A DNA stretch of 64,000 nt from Methylobacterium sp. WSM2598 (lineage in GTDB: Bacteria; Pseudomonadota; Alphaproteobacteria; Rhizobiales; Beijerinckiaceae), in contig NZ_KB900609.1 of NCBI RefSeq assembly GCF_000379105.1, positions 6,715,605-6,779,604 on the forward strand, given 5' to 3'. The notes beneath the pieces were generated by a model that did no database searches, had not been told where the DNA came from, and saw only the letters and a list, made by a program, of their open reading frames with translations. Positions 22,383 to 31,576 of the stretch are shown piece after piece; the first letter of the stretch is position 1; each line of letters starts with the position of its first letter. The position numbers and the translations under genes were made by a program.

Positions 22383-23141
22383 ATGCTCACGCGGTTTGCG
22401 GGACAAACGATCGTCGTCACGGGTGCGGGAACCGGCATGGGGCGCGCGGCCGCGATCCGCCTCGCCAGGGAGGGCGCGCGCAGCGTTCTCGTCGGGCGGC
22501 GTCCGGAACCCCTCGAAGCGGTCGCTGCCGAGATCGCCGCGGAAGGCGGCTCGGCCTTGCCCGTCGCCTGCGACATCGGCAACCCGGCCGAGGTCGAGGC
22601 CATGGTCCGGCAAGCGACGCGCGCCAACGGCCGCATCGACGGCCTTTTCGCGAATGCCGGCGTTCTGGGCGCATTCAAGCCGCTCGCCGAGACGGACGCG
22701 ACCGACTTCGAAGAGCTTGTCGGCACGAACCTCTTGGGAACCTTCCTCTCGATCAAGCACTCCCTGCCGCATCTTCGAGGCGGCGCCGTTGTGATCAACG
22801 CCTCGTGGACCGTCAACAGCGTCATGCCCGGCGCTGGCGCCTACGCGGCAACCAAGGGCGCGTTGATCGCCATGATGCACACGCTCGCCCTGGAGCAGGG
22901 GCCGCGCGACGTCCGCGTCAACAGCATCAGCCCCGGCATCATCCTGACGCCGATGGCCGACGCGGTTCTGGATCCGGCCTTCTCAGCCAAGCTGGCCGCC
23001 CATGCACCGCTGGGACGAAACGGGACACCCGACGACGTTGCGGGCACCGTCGCGTGGCTCCTCTCCGACGATGCCCGGTTCGTCACGGGTCAGGATATCC
23101 TGGTCGATGGCGGCTTCACGCTCGGAGGGCCGCGCCTGTGA
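22383..23141 (+). CDS. Short-chain dehydrogenase/reductase (classical SDR)
   Basis: NAD(P)-dependent oxidoreductase of 252 residues. The cofactor motif is VVTGAGTGMGRAAAIRLA (TGxxxGxG), with NNAG replaced by FANAGVLG. The catalytic Ser lies in VVINASWTVNSV and the YxxxK in GAYAATKGALIAMM. The C terminus DVAGTVAWLLSDDARFVTG ... DILVDGGFTLGG is typical of tetrameric classical SDRs. The substrate is not predictable. The ATG at 22383 is preferred over TTG 22374 because GAAGGAG is nine bases upstream. It is divergently paired with the LysR regulator. Confidence 0.93.
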   Translation: MLTRFAGQTIVVTGAGTGMGRAAAIRLAREGARSVLVGRRPEPLEAVAAEIAAEGGSALPVACDIGNPAEVEAMVRQATRANGRIDGLFANAGVLGAFKPLAETDATDFEELVGTNLLGTFLSIKHSLPHLRGGAVVINASWTVNSVMPGAGAYAATKGALIAMMHTLALEQGPRDVRVNSISPGIILTPMADAVLDPAFSAKLAAHAPLGRNGTPDDVAGTVAWLLSDDARFVTGQDILVDGGFTLGGPRL

Positions 23142-23261
23142 GCGAGACCGCGACGGATCGCGGGCGGCATCCGGGAATGCCCCGCGTCGGTGGGTCCTGC
23201 TCACTTTGCCTGGATCAGGCGGCGAGCATCACCGATCCGGGGCAGTCGCAGTCCTGTCCCG

Positions 23262-23300
23262 TGAACGGAACCGACGGTCCCGAGACATGACCGTTGGTGT
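23262..23300 (-). repeat. Dispersed repeat family 2, divergent copy
   Basis: On the plus strand: CGGAACCGACGGTCCCGAGA followed by CATGACCGTTGG. This matches the conserved head of the family 2 elements at 28362, 34421 and 54308 (pattern GGAACC...GGTC...GACRTGACCGTYGG). The remainder of the element is not recognisable here. Confidence 0.55.
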
Positions 23301-23989
23301 CAGGCCGCGGTGAGCGCCCGCGAGTCGGGCCCGAGCCGCGCCAGCATGCGCCGGCGCCAGTCCTCGACCGGATCGTCGGGGTCCAGGAGCGGCCGCGCGC
23401 TCACGCCCCGCGCCCACAGGAAGGCGCCCATCACGGCGAAATCCGCGTAGAGCGGCGCCTCGCCGCCCAGATAGGGCTGCTCGCGCAGGCTCGCCCGCAC
23501 GGGCGAGAGCGTGCGCCGCAGCAGCTTCAGCTGCGCCTCCGGGTCGGGGCAGACCGCCTCCAGCGGCTTGCGGAACAGGGCCTCGCGGGTGCGGCGGAAG
23601 TAGTCCCGGTCGCGCGGGTCGAGCACCGCCAGGATCTCCGTGAGGAGGAGCGGCGCCAGCGCCGGGTGCAGCACCCCGTCCGTCCAGTGGACGATCACCC
23701 GGGTGAGCGCCTGCCCGGCCGGGCCGCCGAACAGGCTCGGGCGGTCCGGATGGGCCTCCTCCAGGTGGGCGGCGATGGCCTGGGACCCGGCCAGGGCGCG
23801 CCCGCCGTCGACCAGCACCGGCACCGTCTCGCTGCCCGCGAAGGCGATCGCCTCCTTCTCGGTGAAGCGCCAGGGCCGGCCCGCGAAGGACAGGTCCTTG
23901 TGCTCCAGGGCGAGGCGGATGCGCCAGCAGAAGGGCGAGAAGCGCCGGTCCGGATCGGCACCCGCCAGTTCGTAGAGCGTCGGGTCCAT
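23300..23989 (-). CDS. Glutathione S-transferase family protein
   Basis: 229 residues. The N-terminal thioredoxin-like domain includes DRRFSPFCWRIRLALEHKDL (with Ser/Cys where the catalytic residue sits), the cis-Pro segment ETVPVLVDGG and the glutathione-binding GSQAIAAHLEEAHP. A helical C-terminal domain follows (about 90-225). The substrate is unknown; glutathione conjugation, isomerisation or dehalogenation are all found in the family. The start codon lies eight bases after the stop of the lactate permease gene, so the two are co-transcribed. Confidence 0.9.
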   Translation of the reverse strand: MDPTLYELAGADPDRRFSPFCWRIRLALEHKDLSFAGRPWRFTEKEAIAFAGSETVPVLVDGGRALAGSQAIAAHLEEAHPDRPSLFGGPAGQALTRVIVHWTDGVLHPALAPLLLTEILAVLDPRDRDYFRRTREALFRKPLEAVCPDPEAQLKLLRRTLSPVRASLREQPYLGGEAPLYADFAVMGAFLWARGVSARPLLDPDDPVEDWRRRMLARLGPDSRALTAA

Positions 23990-23997
23990 CGCCGCCC

Positions 23998-25677
23998 TCA
24001 GTGCAGCACCAGGGCGGTGAAGGGCGGCACGTAGGCCTGCAGCATGACGAGGCCGCCGACCAGGCAGGCGAGCGCGATCGAGTGCCAGAACACGAAGCGC
24101 AGGATCCGGCTCTCCTGGCCGTAATAGCCGGTGGCGGTGGAGGCCACGACGATCGACTGCGCGTCGATCATCTTGCCCATGACGCCGCCGGAGGAATTCG
24201 CCGCCGCCATCAGGATGCCCGAGAGGCCGAGCTGCTCGGAGGTGATGCGCTGCAGGCCGCCGAACAGCACGTTCGAGGCCGTGTCCGACCCGGTGAGCGC
24301 GACGCCGAGCCAGCCCAGCAGGGTGCCGAAGAACGGGTAGAGCATCCCGGTGCCCGCGAAGGCGAGGCCCAGCGTGGCGTCCACCCCCGCGTAGCGGGTG
24401 AGCACGCCGAGCGCCAGCATCGCCGCGATGGTGATCAGCGAGGTGCGCAGCACCCAGATCGTCTCCAGGTAGGCGCGGACCAGCCGGATCGGGCCGAACC
24501 CCATGATCAGGCCCGAGATGATCGCCGCGAACAGCACGCCCGTGCCCGTGAAGGACATGTAGGTGAAGAGGAAGACGGCCGCTTCCGGGTGCGCCTTGGC
24601 GACCACCGGCGGCACCTTCATCACCATGTTGTGCAGGCCCTCGACCTCGTAGCGCCAGGTGAAGAGCGGGTTGACGAGGCTCTTGAACCAGCCCGTGCCC
24701 CAGATCGCCACGATCACCGAGAGGATGATCCAGGGCACCCAGGCCATCATGATCTCGCGCCGGCTCGCGGCGGGCGGGGTCGCGGCGGCCCCCAGGGAGG
24801 CGGGGCGGGCGGGCGCGTAGGCCAGGGAATCGTCGTGGGTGCGCAGCGCCGTCGAGGTCCAGATCTCGGACGGGTGCCAGACCTTCAGGAAGGCGACGAG
24901 CGCCCCCATCGACACGAGCGAGGCGCCGATATCGACGATCCAGGGATTCACGTAGTTCGAGATCACGAATTGGGCCGCCGCGAAGGAGGCGCCGCAGACC
25001 AGGACCGCCGGCCAGATCTGGGTCATGCCGCGGAAGCCGGCGAAGACCACGATCAGCCAGAACGGCACCAGCAGCGAGAAGAAGGGGAGCTGCCGGCCGA
25101 TCATCGCCCCGAGGAGGTAGGGGTCGTAGCCGGTCACCGAGGCGAGGCCCTGGATCGGCGCGCCGAGCGCCCCGTAGGCCACCGGCGCCGTGTTGGCGAT
25201 GAGCGAGAGGCCCGAGGCGGCGAGCGGCGAGAAGCCGAGCCCGATCAGGATCGCCCCCGTCACGGCGACCGGGGTGCCGAAGCCCCCCGCCCCCTCGAAG
25301 AAGGCCCCGAACGCGAAGGCGACGAGGAGGAGCTGCAGCCGCCGGTCCGCCGTGATTCCGGCCACCGATTGCTGCAGGGTGGCGAACCAGCCCTTCTCCA
25401 CCGTGAGCCGGTAGAGGAAGATCACGTTGAGGATGATCCAGCCGATCGGGAACATGCCGGTCACGACGCCCAGGAGGGTGGCGCGGGTCGCGAGGCCCAC
25501 CGGCATGCCGAACAAGGCCGTCGCCACCACGAAGGCGATGACCAGCGAGATGACGGCGGCGATGTGGGCCTTCACCTTGCCGCTGGCGATCAGCGCGAGC
25601 AGGGCCACGACCGGAACCGCCGCCGCGATCGTCGACAGCCAGGCATTCCCGAACGGGTCGTAGACCTGGTTCCACAT
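23998..25677 (-). CDS. lldP: L-lactate permease (LldP/GlcA family)
   Basis: A 559-residue polytopic inner-membrane transporter with at least 12 hydrophobic helices, importing L-lactate (D-lactate and glycolate in some members) with protons. Typical family segments are GWIILNVIFLYRLTVEKGWF, FFEGAGGFGTPVAVTGAILI, NTAPVAYGALGAPI, LGWLGVALTGSDTASNVLFG and SSGGVMGKMIDAQSIVVAS. A cytoplasmic loop with APARPASLGAAATPPAA is a variable insertion. It is first in a two-gene unit with the GST and divergent from the RHH regulator. Lactate dehydrogenase genes are not nearby. Confidence 0.93.
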   Translation of the reverse strand: MWNQVYDPFGNAWLSTIAAAVPVVALLALIASGKVKAHIAAVISLVIAFVVATALFGMPVGLATRATLLGVVTGMFPIGWIILNVIFLYRLTVEKGWFATLQQSVAGITADRRLQLLLVAFAFGAFFEGAGGFGTPVAVTGAILIGLGFSPLAASGLSLIANTAPVAYGALGAPIQGLASVTGYDPYLLGAMIGRQLPFFSLLVPFWLIVVFAGFRGMTQIWPAVLVCGASFAAAQFVISNYVNPWIVDIGASLVSMGALVAFLKVWHPSEIWTSTALRTHDDSLAYAPARPASLGAAATPPAASRREIMMAWVPWIILSVIVAIWGTGWFKSLVNPLFTWRYEVEGLHNMVMKVPPVVAKAHPEAAVFLFTYMSFTGTGVLFAAIISGLIMGFGPIRLVRAYLETIWVLRTSLITIAAMLALGVLTRYAGVDATLGLAFAGTGMLYPFFGTLLGWLGVALTGSDTASNVLFGGLQRITSEQLGLSGILMAAANSSGGVMGKMIDAQSIVVASTATGYYGQESRILRFVFWHSIALACLVGGLVMLQAYVPPFTALVLH

Positions 25678-25856
25678 GGCGCATCCTCCTGTTGTGCCTT
25701 GGCGCGCGCTTAACAGAGGGTTGCAAACGTCTCAACGCTCCCGGCCCGGTGCGGCCTTACGCCCTTCGGAGGGGGCGCCCGGCGAGATTTTTGCTGCACC
25801 GCACTTGCTGCACCCGCGAAGACGGGGCATGTTCCATCCGGTCGGATGGCGACAGG

Positions 25857-26285
25857 ATGGCGCCGATGAGCGGAAGCGTGCAGGAGCTGCGGCCCCGGGC
25901 CGGCGACAGCGAGAAGATCACGATCAATCTCGGCTACGTCGATCTCGGGCACGTGGACCTGCTGGTCCGCGACGGGTTCTACGCCAACCGCACCGACTTC
26001 ATCCGCACGGCGATCCGCAACCAGATCGACCGGCACGGCGAGGCGACCCGGCAGGCGATGGCGCGCAAGCGCGTCGAACTCGGCCTGCGGCACTTCGCCC
26101 GGGAGGATCTGGAGGCGGCCCGCGACGCGGGGACCCCGCTCGCCATCCGGGTGCTGGGGCTCGCGACCATCGCCTCCGACGTGACGCCCGACCTCGCCCG
26201 CGCGGCCATCGCTTCCGTGGAGGTGCTCGGCGCCCTCCATGCCAGCCCCGCCGTCAAGGCGGCCCTGGCCGACCGCATCCGCTGA
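25857..26285 (+). CDS. Ribbon-helix-helix (CopG/ParD-like) regulator
   Basis: About 142 residues. Residues about 17-60 match the RHH fold: a beta strand (KITINLGYVDLGHVDLLV) followed by helix (DGFYANRTDFIRTAIRNQID). The remaining 80 residues are a helical tail. Such proteins bind DNA as dimers, often as autoregulators. Either ATG 25857 or ATG 25866 may be the start; the latter has AGGATGG upstream. No RelE/ParE-type toxin follows. Instead an esterase gene of the PHB-depolymerase family comes next after 80 bases. This pairing suggests control of the esterase, but that is inference. Confidence 0.82.
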   Translation: MAPMSGSVQELRPRAGDSEKITINLGYVDLGHVDLLVRDGFYANRTDFIRTAIRNQIDRHGEATRQAMARKRVELGLRHFAREDLEAARDAGTPLAIRVLGLATIASDVTPDLARAAIASVEVLGALHASPAVKAALADRIR

Positions 26286-26365
26286 CGGCGGTCCGCCGCC
26301 CCTCCGCGCGCCGGGCCCGACCGCCCGGCGCCGGCTCCTCTCGCGTCCTCAAGGACGAGGCTCCC

Positions 26366-27762
26366 ATGCGCAAGAAGATCCTCCCCGGCATGGCCGAGGC
26401 GACGCGCCTCACGCGGGCCGGGCGCCTCGGCGAAGCGCTGTCCGTGATCCAGCGGGTGGTCCGCGGCGAGCGCCCCGCTCCGGCCGAACCGGCCCCCGCC
26501 GCGCCGGCCGCGAAGGTCAACCCGACGCCCCTGCGCGCCCTGCCGGGCGGCGCGGCGCGCGCCGCCCCGGCCGAGACCGCCGCGTCGGCCCAACCCTCCC
26601 AAGCGGTCAAGCCCTCCCTGGCGGCAAAGCCGTCCCCGGCGGCAAAGCCGTCCCCGGCAGTGACGCCGGTCGAGGCGGTCGGGCGCGCCGGACTCCGGCC
26701 GGCCGCCCCGGCCTGGACGGCGGGCGCGGCGCCGCGCCCGGCCGCGCCGGAACCCCGCATGATCCCCATGCCCCACCCGGAGGGGCACCGGCCCCTCGCG
26801 GAGGGGCTGCGCCCTCTCCCGCAGGGCTGCGCGAGATCGCCCGGGAGATCGGCCGCAAGGTCGCCCCGCTCCTCGACGGGCTGGTCGAGCCGGCCCCGGA
26901 CGCGGAGGTGGCCGGCGAGGCGGGACCCGGGGAGTTCCTGTCGCGCCACTACGCCAACGCGGCGGGCCAGCGCGCCTACAAGCTCTACGTGCCGGGCGCC
27001 TACAGGGGCGGGGCGGTGCCGCTCGTGGTGATGCTGCACGGCTGCACCCAGTCGCCCGACGATTTCGCGGCCGGCACCGGCATGAACCGGATCGCCGATG
27101 CCGAGACCTTCCTGGTCGCCTACCCGGCCCAGACCGCCGCGGCCAACCACGCCCGCTGCTGGAACTGGTTCAACAGCGCCGACCAGCGCCGCGACCACGG
27201 CGAGGCCTCGCTGATCGCCGGGATCGCCCGGGCGGTGATGGAGGATTACGCGGTCGATCCCCGGCGGGTCTACGTGGCGGGCCTGTCGGCGGGCGGCGCC
27301 GCGGCGGCGAACCTGGCGGCGGCCTATCCGGACCTGTTCGCGGCGGTGGGCATCCATTCGGGGCTCTGCGCCGGGGCGGCGAGCGGCCTGCCGGCGGCCA
27401 TGCGGGCGATGCGGGAGGGCGCGGAGGCGTCGTCCCGGCCGGAGCGGGTGCTGCCCACCATCGTGTTCCACGGCGACCAGGACACGACCGTGCATCCGCG
27501 CAACGGCGCGGCGATCATCGCGGCGACGGGCGGCACCCTGCTGCGCGAGGAGGCCGGCGTGGCGCCGAACGGGCGGGCATGGCGGCGCAGCGTCCTGGCG
27601 GACGAGAGCGGCCGCCCGCGCTTCGAGCACTGGGTCGTGCAGGGCAGCGGCCACGCGTGGTCGGGGGGCGACGCCGCCGCGAGCTACACCGACCCAAGCG
27701 GCCCGGACGCCTCCCGGGAGATGTGGCGCTTCTTCCTGGAGAACCCGAAGCCGCGGCGATAG
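26366..27762 (+). pseudogene. PHB-depolymerase-family esterase, apparently frameshifted
   Basis: The 5' frame begins MRKKILPGMAEATRLTRAGR and LGEALSVIQRVVRG, the standard start of this alphaproteobacterial family. After a Pro/Ala-rich linker the frame is lost between about 26795 and 26835. The catalytic domain continues in the next frame: LREIAREIGRKVAPLL, YANAAGQRAYKLYVPGAYRG, VVMLHGCTQSPDDFAAGT, lipase box GLSAG (VYVAGLSAGGAAAANLAAAY), and the final His in GSGHAWSGGD. The break coincides with an imperfect tandem duplication of 21 and 20 bases (26792-26812, 26813-26832). If real, the mutation removes the enzyme unless internal initiation or frameshifting occurs; a sequencing error is possible. 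The normal product hydrolyses short-chain polyhydroxyalkanoates or related esters. Confidence 0.72.
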
Positions 27763-28019
27763 GGGCCCGCTCGGGCGGCGGCCTTCGCACAGGTGAGCGG
27801 GGCGCCCGCCGCCCCGCGAAGGCGCGGATCGCCGCGACCACGCCGCCGAGCATCAGCACCGCCCCCGCGGTCTCGGCCGGGGCCGGTGCGGCGGGCCGCC
27901 TCGCCCAGGCCGCGACCGGCGGGAGCGGCCCGCAGATCGAGGGGACGGCCGGATCGGGGGCCCTGGCATCCGCCCGCGATCAGGGTAGCATCCTGGCCGA
28001 GAGAAGGAGGGAGGAGCCC
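27763..28019. other. Intergenic before the zeta-subunit gene
   Basis: GC-rich gap with no gene. The last bases (AGAAGGAGGGAGGAG, 28001-28015) form a very strong ribosome-binding site for the downstream gene. Confidence 0.5.
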
Positions 28020-28355
28020 ATGACGACCCCGTTCGAGGAGCGCGAGCGCGCCGCCGAGGCCCTGTTCGCGCACGAGGAGGAGATGCGCTTTCGCGCCCTG
28101 GTGCGGCGCAACCGCATCATCGGCACCTGGATGAGCGCGCGGCTCGGCCTGTCGGAGGCGGAGGGCGAGGCCTATACGCGCCGGCTGGTGGAGACCATCG
28201 CCTCCCCGCTCACCGACGCGGCGCTGAAGGAGCGGCTGCGCGGCGAATTGGGCGAGCGCGGCCTCGACGCGGCCGCGGCCGAGGTGCCGGACCTGTTCGC
28301 GCGCGCCCAGGCCGAGGCGGCGCGGGCGGTGCGGGAGGAGGACCGGGCGGTGTGA
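28020..28355 (+). CDS. ATPase inhibitor subunit zeta (DUF1476)
   Basis: A 111-residue four-helix protein matching DUF1476: FEERERAAEALFAHEEEMRF, ALVRRNRIIGTWMSARLGLS, EAEGEAYTRRLVETIASPLT. In Paracoccus the zeta subunit binds F1-ATPase and inhibits ATP hydrolysis, playing the role of mitochondrial IF1. The N-terminal inhibitory segment is present though shortened. The ATG at 28020 follows the strong AGAAGGAGGGAGGAG site. Divergence from the consensus in the second half (Ala/Arg-rich) suggests one of several paralogues. It is monocistronic. Confidence 0.85.
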   Translation: MTTPFEERERAAEALFAHEEEMRFRALVRRNRIIGTWMSARLGLSEAEGEAYTRRLVETIASPLTDAALKERLRGELGERGLDAAAAEVPDLFARAQAEAARAVREEDRAV

Positions 28356-28361
28356 CGGCAA

Positions 28362-28482
28362 CGGCCCGGGCTGCCGACGCGGCCGGCCGTCGACCGTCTC
28401 GGATGGCCGAGATCACGCCGATGGCCCGACGAGAATCCGAGACCCGAACCAAGGGTCACGGGACGTGGCCGTCGGGATGACC
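28362..28482 (-). repeat. Dispersed repeat family 2, locus between DUF1476 and spoVR
   Basis: On the plus strand it begins CGGCCCGGGCTGCCGACGCG, contains CACGCCGATGGC, and ends with the head CCGAACCAAGGGTCACGGGA and CGTGGCCGTCGG. It aligns over about 110 bases with 54308-54450 (CGGCCCAGGCTGCCGACGCG ... ACGCCGATGGCGTG ... GGAACCACCGATCATCGGAC). It fills the gap between the convergent zeta and spoVR genes. Confidence 0.72.
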
Positions 28483-28521
28483 CCGCATCCGAACGATCCG
28501 TTCGGACCCCCCTCGAAACAC

Positions 28522-30099
28522 TCAGAAGAAGGTCGGCCGCGCGCTCGCATTGTGCTCCTTGAGCACGGTGCCGGAGGCGGGATCGACCTCCTTCAGCACC
28601 ACGTCGTAGCCCCAGAGATCCGCGAGGTGCTGGAGCACCCGGTGCGCGTCCTCCTTCTGCAGCAGGACCCGGTTCAGCACCTTGTGGTGCAGGATCAGGC
28701 GGCGGTCGCCCTCCAGGTCGACATCCACCACCTCGATGTCCGGATCGAGCCACGCCACGTCGTACTGGCGCGCGAAGGCCCGGCGCAGGCGCCGGTAGCC
28801 GCGCTCGTCGTGGATCGCCTCGACCCGCAGTTCGGGCCGGTCGGGATCGTCGACGACGTGGAACAGGCGCAGCTGGCGCATCAGGCGGGGCGACAGGAAC
28901 TGCGCGATGAAGCTCTCGTCGCGGTAATTCTCCCAGACGTCGCGCAGCACGCCCATCGGGTCGCGGCAGCCGGCGATGTCCGGGAACCACGCCCGGTCCT
29001 CCTCGGTCGGCTCGCTGGCGATCCGGGCGATGTCCGTCATCATGGCGAAGCCGATGGCGTACGGATTGTGCCCGCCGTAATGCCGGTCGTCGAAGGTCGG
29101 CTGCCGGATGACGTTCGTGTGCGACTGCAGGAACTCCAGGTAGGCCGCCTCGGTGATCCGGCCCGTCTCCGAGAGGCGGGTCATGATCTGGTAGTGCGTG
29201 TAGGTGGCGCAGCCTTCGTTCATCACCTTGGTCTGGCGCTGCGGGTAGAAGTACTGCGCCACGTGGCGGACGATGCGCAGGATCTCGCGCTGCCAGGGCT
29301 GCAGGCGGGGCGCCACCTTCTCCAGGAAGTAGAGGATGTTCTCCTGCGGCAATTCGAGCAGGGCGCGGCGGCGCTCGACCGAGAGGTTCGGCTTGTCGGT
29401 CTTGGCCCGCGCCGGCAGCGTGCGCCAGAGGTCGTTGTACATCCGCTCCTGGTGCTCCTGGCGCTCGCGCTCGCGGCGCTGCTCGGAGGACAGGTCGGGC
29501 CGCTTCTTGCGGGGGTAGCGGTGCACGCCCTGGTTCATCAGCGCGTGGGCGGCGTCGAGCACCGCCTCGACGGCGGCGTGACCGTAGCGCTCCTCGCAGC
29601 GCGAGATGAAGCCCTTGGCGAAGTCGAGGTAGTCGAGGATGCCCTCGGCGTCGGTCCACTGCCGGAACAGGTAGTTGTTCTTGAAGAAGTGGTTGTGCCC
29701 GAAGGCGGCGTGGGCGATCACCAGCGTCTGCATCGTCGCCGTGTTCTCCTCCATGATGTAGGAGATGCACGGGTTCGAGTTGATCACGATCTCGTAGGCG
29801 AGGCCCATCAGGCCGCGGCGGTAGCCGGCCTCGTGCTGGGCGAAGTGCTTGCCGAAGGACCAGTGCTTGTAGAAGAGCGGCATGCCGATCGACGCGTAGG
29901 CGTCGAGCATCTGCTCGGCCGTGATGATCTCGATCTGGTTCGGGTACCAGGACAGGCCGAGTTCCGGGCCGGCGATGGCCTCGCAGGCGTCGTGGATGCG
30001 CCGGATCGTGTCGAAGTCCCAGTCATTCCCGGTGAACAGGGGCTCCCCCGCCCGGACCAGGGCCGGCCGCGGCATCACCCCGGTGGTCGGTGCATTCAT
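28522..30099 (-). CDS. SpoVR family protein
   Basis: 525 residues, full length for the family. It starts with LFTGNDWDFDTIRRIHDACE and carries the conserved ELGLSWYPNQIEIITAEQML, MPLFYKHWSFGKHF, YEIVINSNPCISYIMEENTA, FGHNHFFKNNYLFRQW and GCATYTHYQIMTRL segments rich in His/Glu. In Bacillus SpoVR affects spore cortex formation; in non-sporulating bacteria (YcgB) it is the third gene of the yeaG-yeaH-ycgB stress cluster, and its biochemistry is unknown. Here it follows prkA and DUF444 on the same strand with a 70-base gap. Confidence 0.95.
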   Translation of the reverse strand: MNAPTTGVMPRPALVRAGEPLFTGNDWDFDTIRRIHDACEAIAGPELGLSWYPNQIEIITAEQMLDAYASIGMPLFYKHWSFGKHFAQHEAGYRRGLMGLAYEIVINSNPCISYIMEENTATMQTLVIAHAAFGHNHFFKNNYLFRQWTDAEGILDYLDFAKGFISRCEERYGHAAVEAVLDAAHALMNQGVHRYPRKKRPDLSSEQRRERERQEHQERMYNDLWRTLPARAKTDKPNLSVERRRALLELPQENILYFLEKVAPRLQPWQREILRIVRHVAQYFYPQRQTKVMNEGCATYTHYQIMTRLSETGRITEAAYLEFLQSHTNVIRQPTFDDRHYGGHNPYAIGFAMMTDIARIASEPTEEDRAWFPDIAGCRDPMGVLRDVWENYRDESFIAQFLSPRLMRQLRLFHVVDDPDRPELRVEAIHDERGYRRLRRAFARQYDVAWLDPDIEVVDVDLEGDRRLILHHKVLNRVLLQKEDAHRVLQHLADLWGYDVVLKEVDPASGTVLKEHNASARPTFF

Positions 30100-30169
30100 C
30101 GGACCTCGAACCTCTCTTCACGGCGTCGGCGGCACAGGGTTCATCCGCATCGTGGCAGTGTCGCGGCGC

Positions 30170-31480
30170 TCAGGCCGGGGCCTGCTCCTGCCCGGCCTTG
30201 CGGGCGAAGAGTTCGCGGAAGACCGGGTAGATGTCGCGGCGGTGGTTGACCTTGCGCATGGCGAGCACGGGGTTGGCCTTGGCGACGGGCTCGTAGGTGC
30301 GCCACAGGGTGGTGCGGTGCTCCACGAAGCCGGCCCGCGGGCCGGTCTCGTCGCCGACCTCCAGGTAGGCGAAGTGCTGGCAGGCCGGGAGGATCGCGCC
30401 GCGCAGGAGTTCCTGCGAGGTAGTCGAGTCGCTCGACACGTTGTCGCCGTCCGAGGCCTGGGCGGCGTAGATGTTCCAGTCCTCGGGGTTGTAGCGCTCG
30501 GCGACGATGCGCTTCATCTCGACCAGCGCCGAGGAGACCAGGGTGCCGCCGGTCTCCCGCGAGCCGAAGAAGGTCTCCTCGTCGACCTCCTTGGCGTGGT
30601 CGGTGTGGCGGATGAAGACGATCTCGACGTGCTTGTAGCGGCGCACCAGGAAGATGTGCAGCAGGATGTAGAACCGCTTGGCGAGGTCCTTCATGTGCTC
30701 GGTCATCGAGCCCGAGACGTCCATCAGGCAGAACATCACCGCCTGGGCGACCGGGCGCGGATAGGGCTCGAAGCGGCGGTAGCGCAGGTCGATCGGGTCG
30801 ATGTAGGGAATGCGCTGGCTGCGGATGCGCAGGCGCGCGACCTCCTCGCGCAGGGCGACGGTCTCGGGCGCGTCGGGGGCGCGGGCCTCGGCCTCGGCGA
30901 GGTCGGCCTCGAGCGCCGCGAGATCCTCGTGCTTGGGTCGCTTGAGGGCGATGCGCCGCGACAGCGAGTTGCGCAGGGTCCGGGTGAGGGCGAGGTTCGC
31001 GGGCGAGCCCGAGACCATGTAGCCCGCCCGGCGCAGGGCCGGGGTCTCGACCACGGCGAGGCGCCTCTTGGCGAGGTCGGGCAGTTCCAGGTCCTCCAGG
31101 AAGAGTTCCAGGAACTCCTCCCGGGTCAGCATGAACTGGAAGGAATCCTCCGAATCCTGGCCGCCCTCCCCGGCCTGGCCGCCCCCGCCGCCGCCCTGGC
31201 CGCGGGGCGGGCGCTCGATCGTGTCGCCCTCGATGTAGGTCTTGTTGCCGGGCAGGATGTGGTCCTGCACGCCGGTGCCGGGCGCCCGGCTGAAGCGGGG
31301 CTCGCGCACCCCGTCCACCGGGACGGTGACGCTCGCCTCCTTGTCGATGTTGCGGATGTCGCGGTCGCGCGCGGCCTCGCGCACCGCGCGCTGCGCGACG
31401 TCGCGCACCCGGCGCAGGAAGCGCTGCCGGTTCGCCAGGGACTTGCCGCCCGGATTGAGGCGCCGATCGATAATGTGCAT
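30170..31480 (-). CDS. YeaH/YhbH family protein (DUF444)
   Basis: 436 residues. It starts MHIIDRRLNPGGKSLANRQR, typical of the family, and ends with a von Willebrand A-like domain carrying a metal-site motif (VMFCLMDVSGSMTEHMKDLA, DxSxS). A disordered Gly/Gln-rich linker (PPRGQGGGGGGQAGEGGQD) lies about residues 90-110. It is the middle gene of the prkA-yeaH-spoVR cluster; in enterobacteria and rhizobia this cluster responds to nitrogen starvation and stationary-phase stress. A VWA protein next to an AAA+-like kinase suggests a chaperone- or phosphorylation-linked complex. Confidence 0.95.
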   Translation of the reverse strand: MHIIDRRLNPGGKSLANRQRFLRRVRDVAQRAVREAARDRDIRNIDKEASVTVPVDGVREPRFSRAPGTGVQDHILPGNKTYIEGDTIERPPRGQGGGGGGQAGEGGQDSEDSFQFMLTREEFLELFLEDLELPDLAKRRLAVVETPALRRAGYMVSGSPANLALTRTLRNSLSRRIALKRPKHEDLAALEADLAEAEARAPDAPETVALREEVARLRIRSQRIPYIDPIDLRYRRFEPYPRPVAQAVMFCLMDVSGSMTEHMKDLAKRFYILLHIFLVRRYKHVEIVFIRHTDHAKEVDEETFFGSRETGGTLVSSALVEMKRIVAERYNPEDWNIYAAQASDGDNVSSDSTTSQELLRGAILPACQHFAYLEVGDETGPRAGFVEHRTTLWRTYEPVAKANPVLAMRKVNHRRDIYPVFRELFARKAGQEQAPA

Positions 31481-31576
31481 CAGGCCGAACTTCCGATCAC
31501 GCCATCTTACCCTACCGGACGGATTCCGGCATCCGCAACCGCGCGGGGCGCGGCGGGCTTCGGGCCCGCCGGCCCG

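Noticed and set aside
23262..23300. General stress (EcfG-type GGAAC...CGTT) promoter
   Set aside because: Spacing between GGAAC and CGTT is about 20 bases rather than the 16-17 expected, and the sequence is explained as the head of repeat family 2.
25857..26285. ParD-type antitoxin of a toxin-antitoxin pair
   Set aside because: No RelE/ParE-like toxin frame follows on either strand; the next gene is an esterase.
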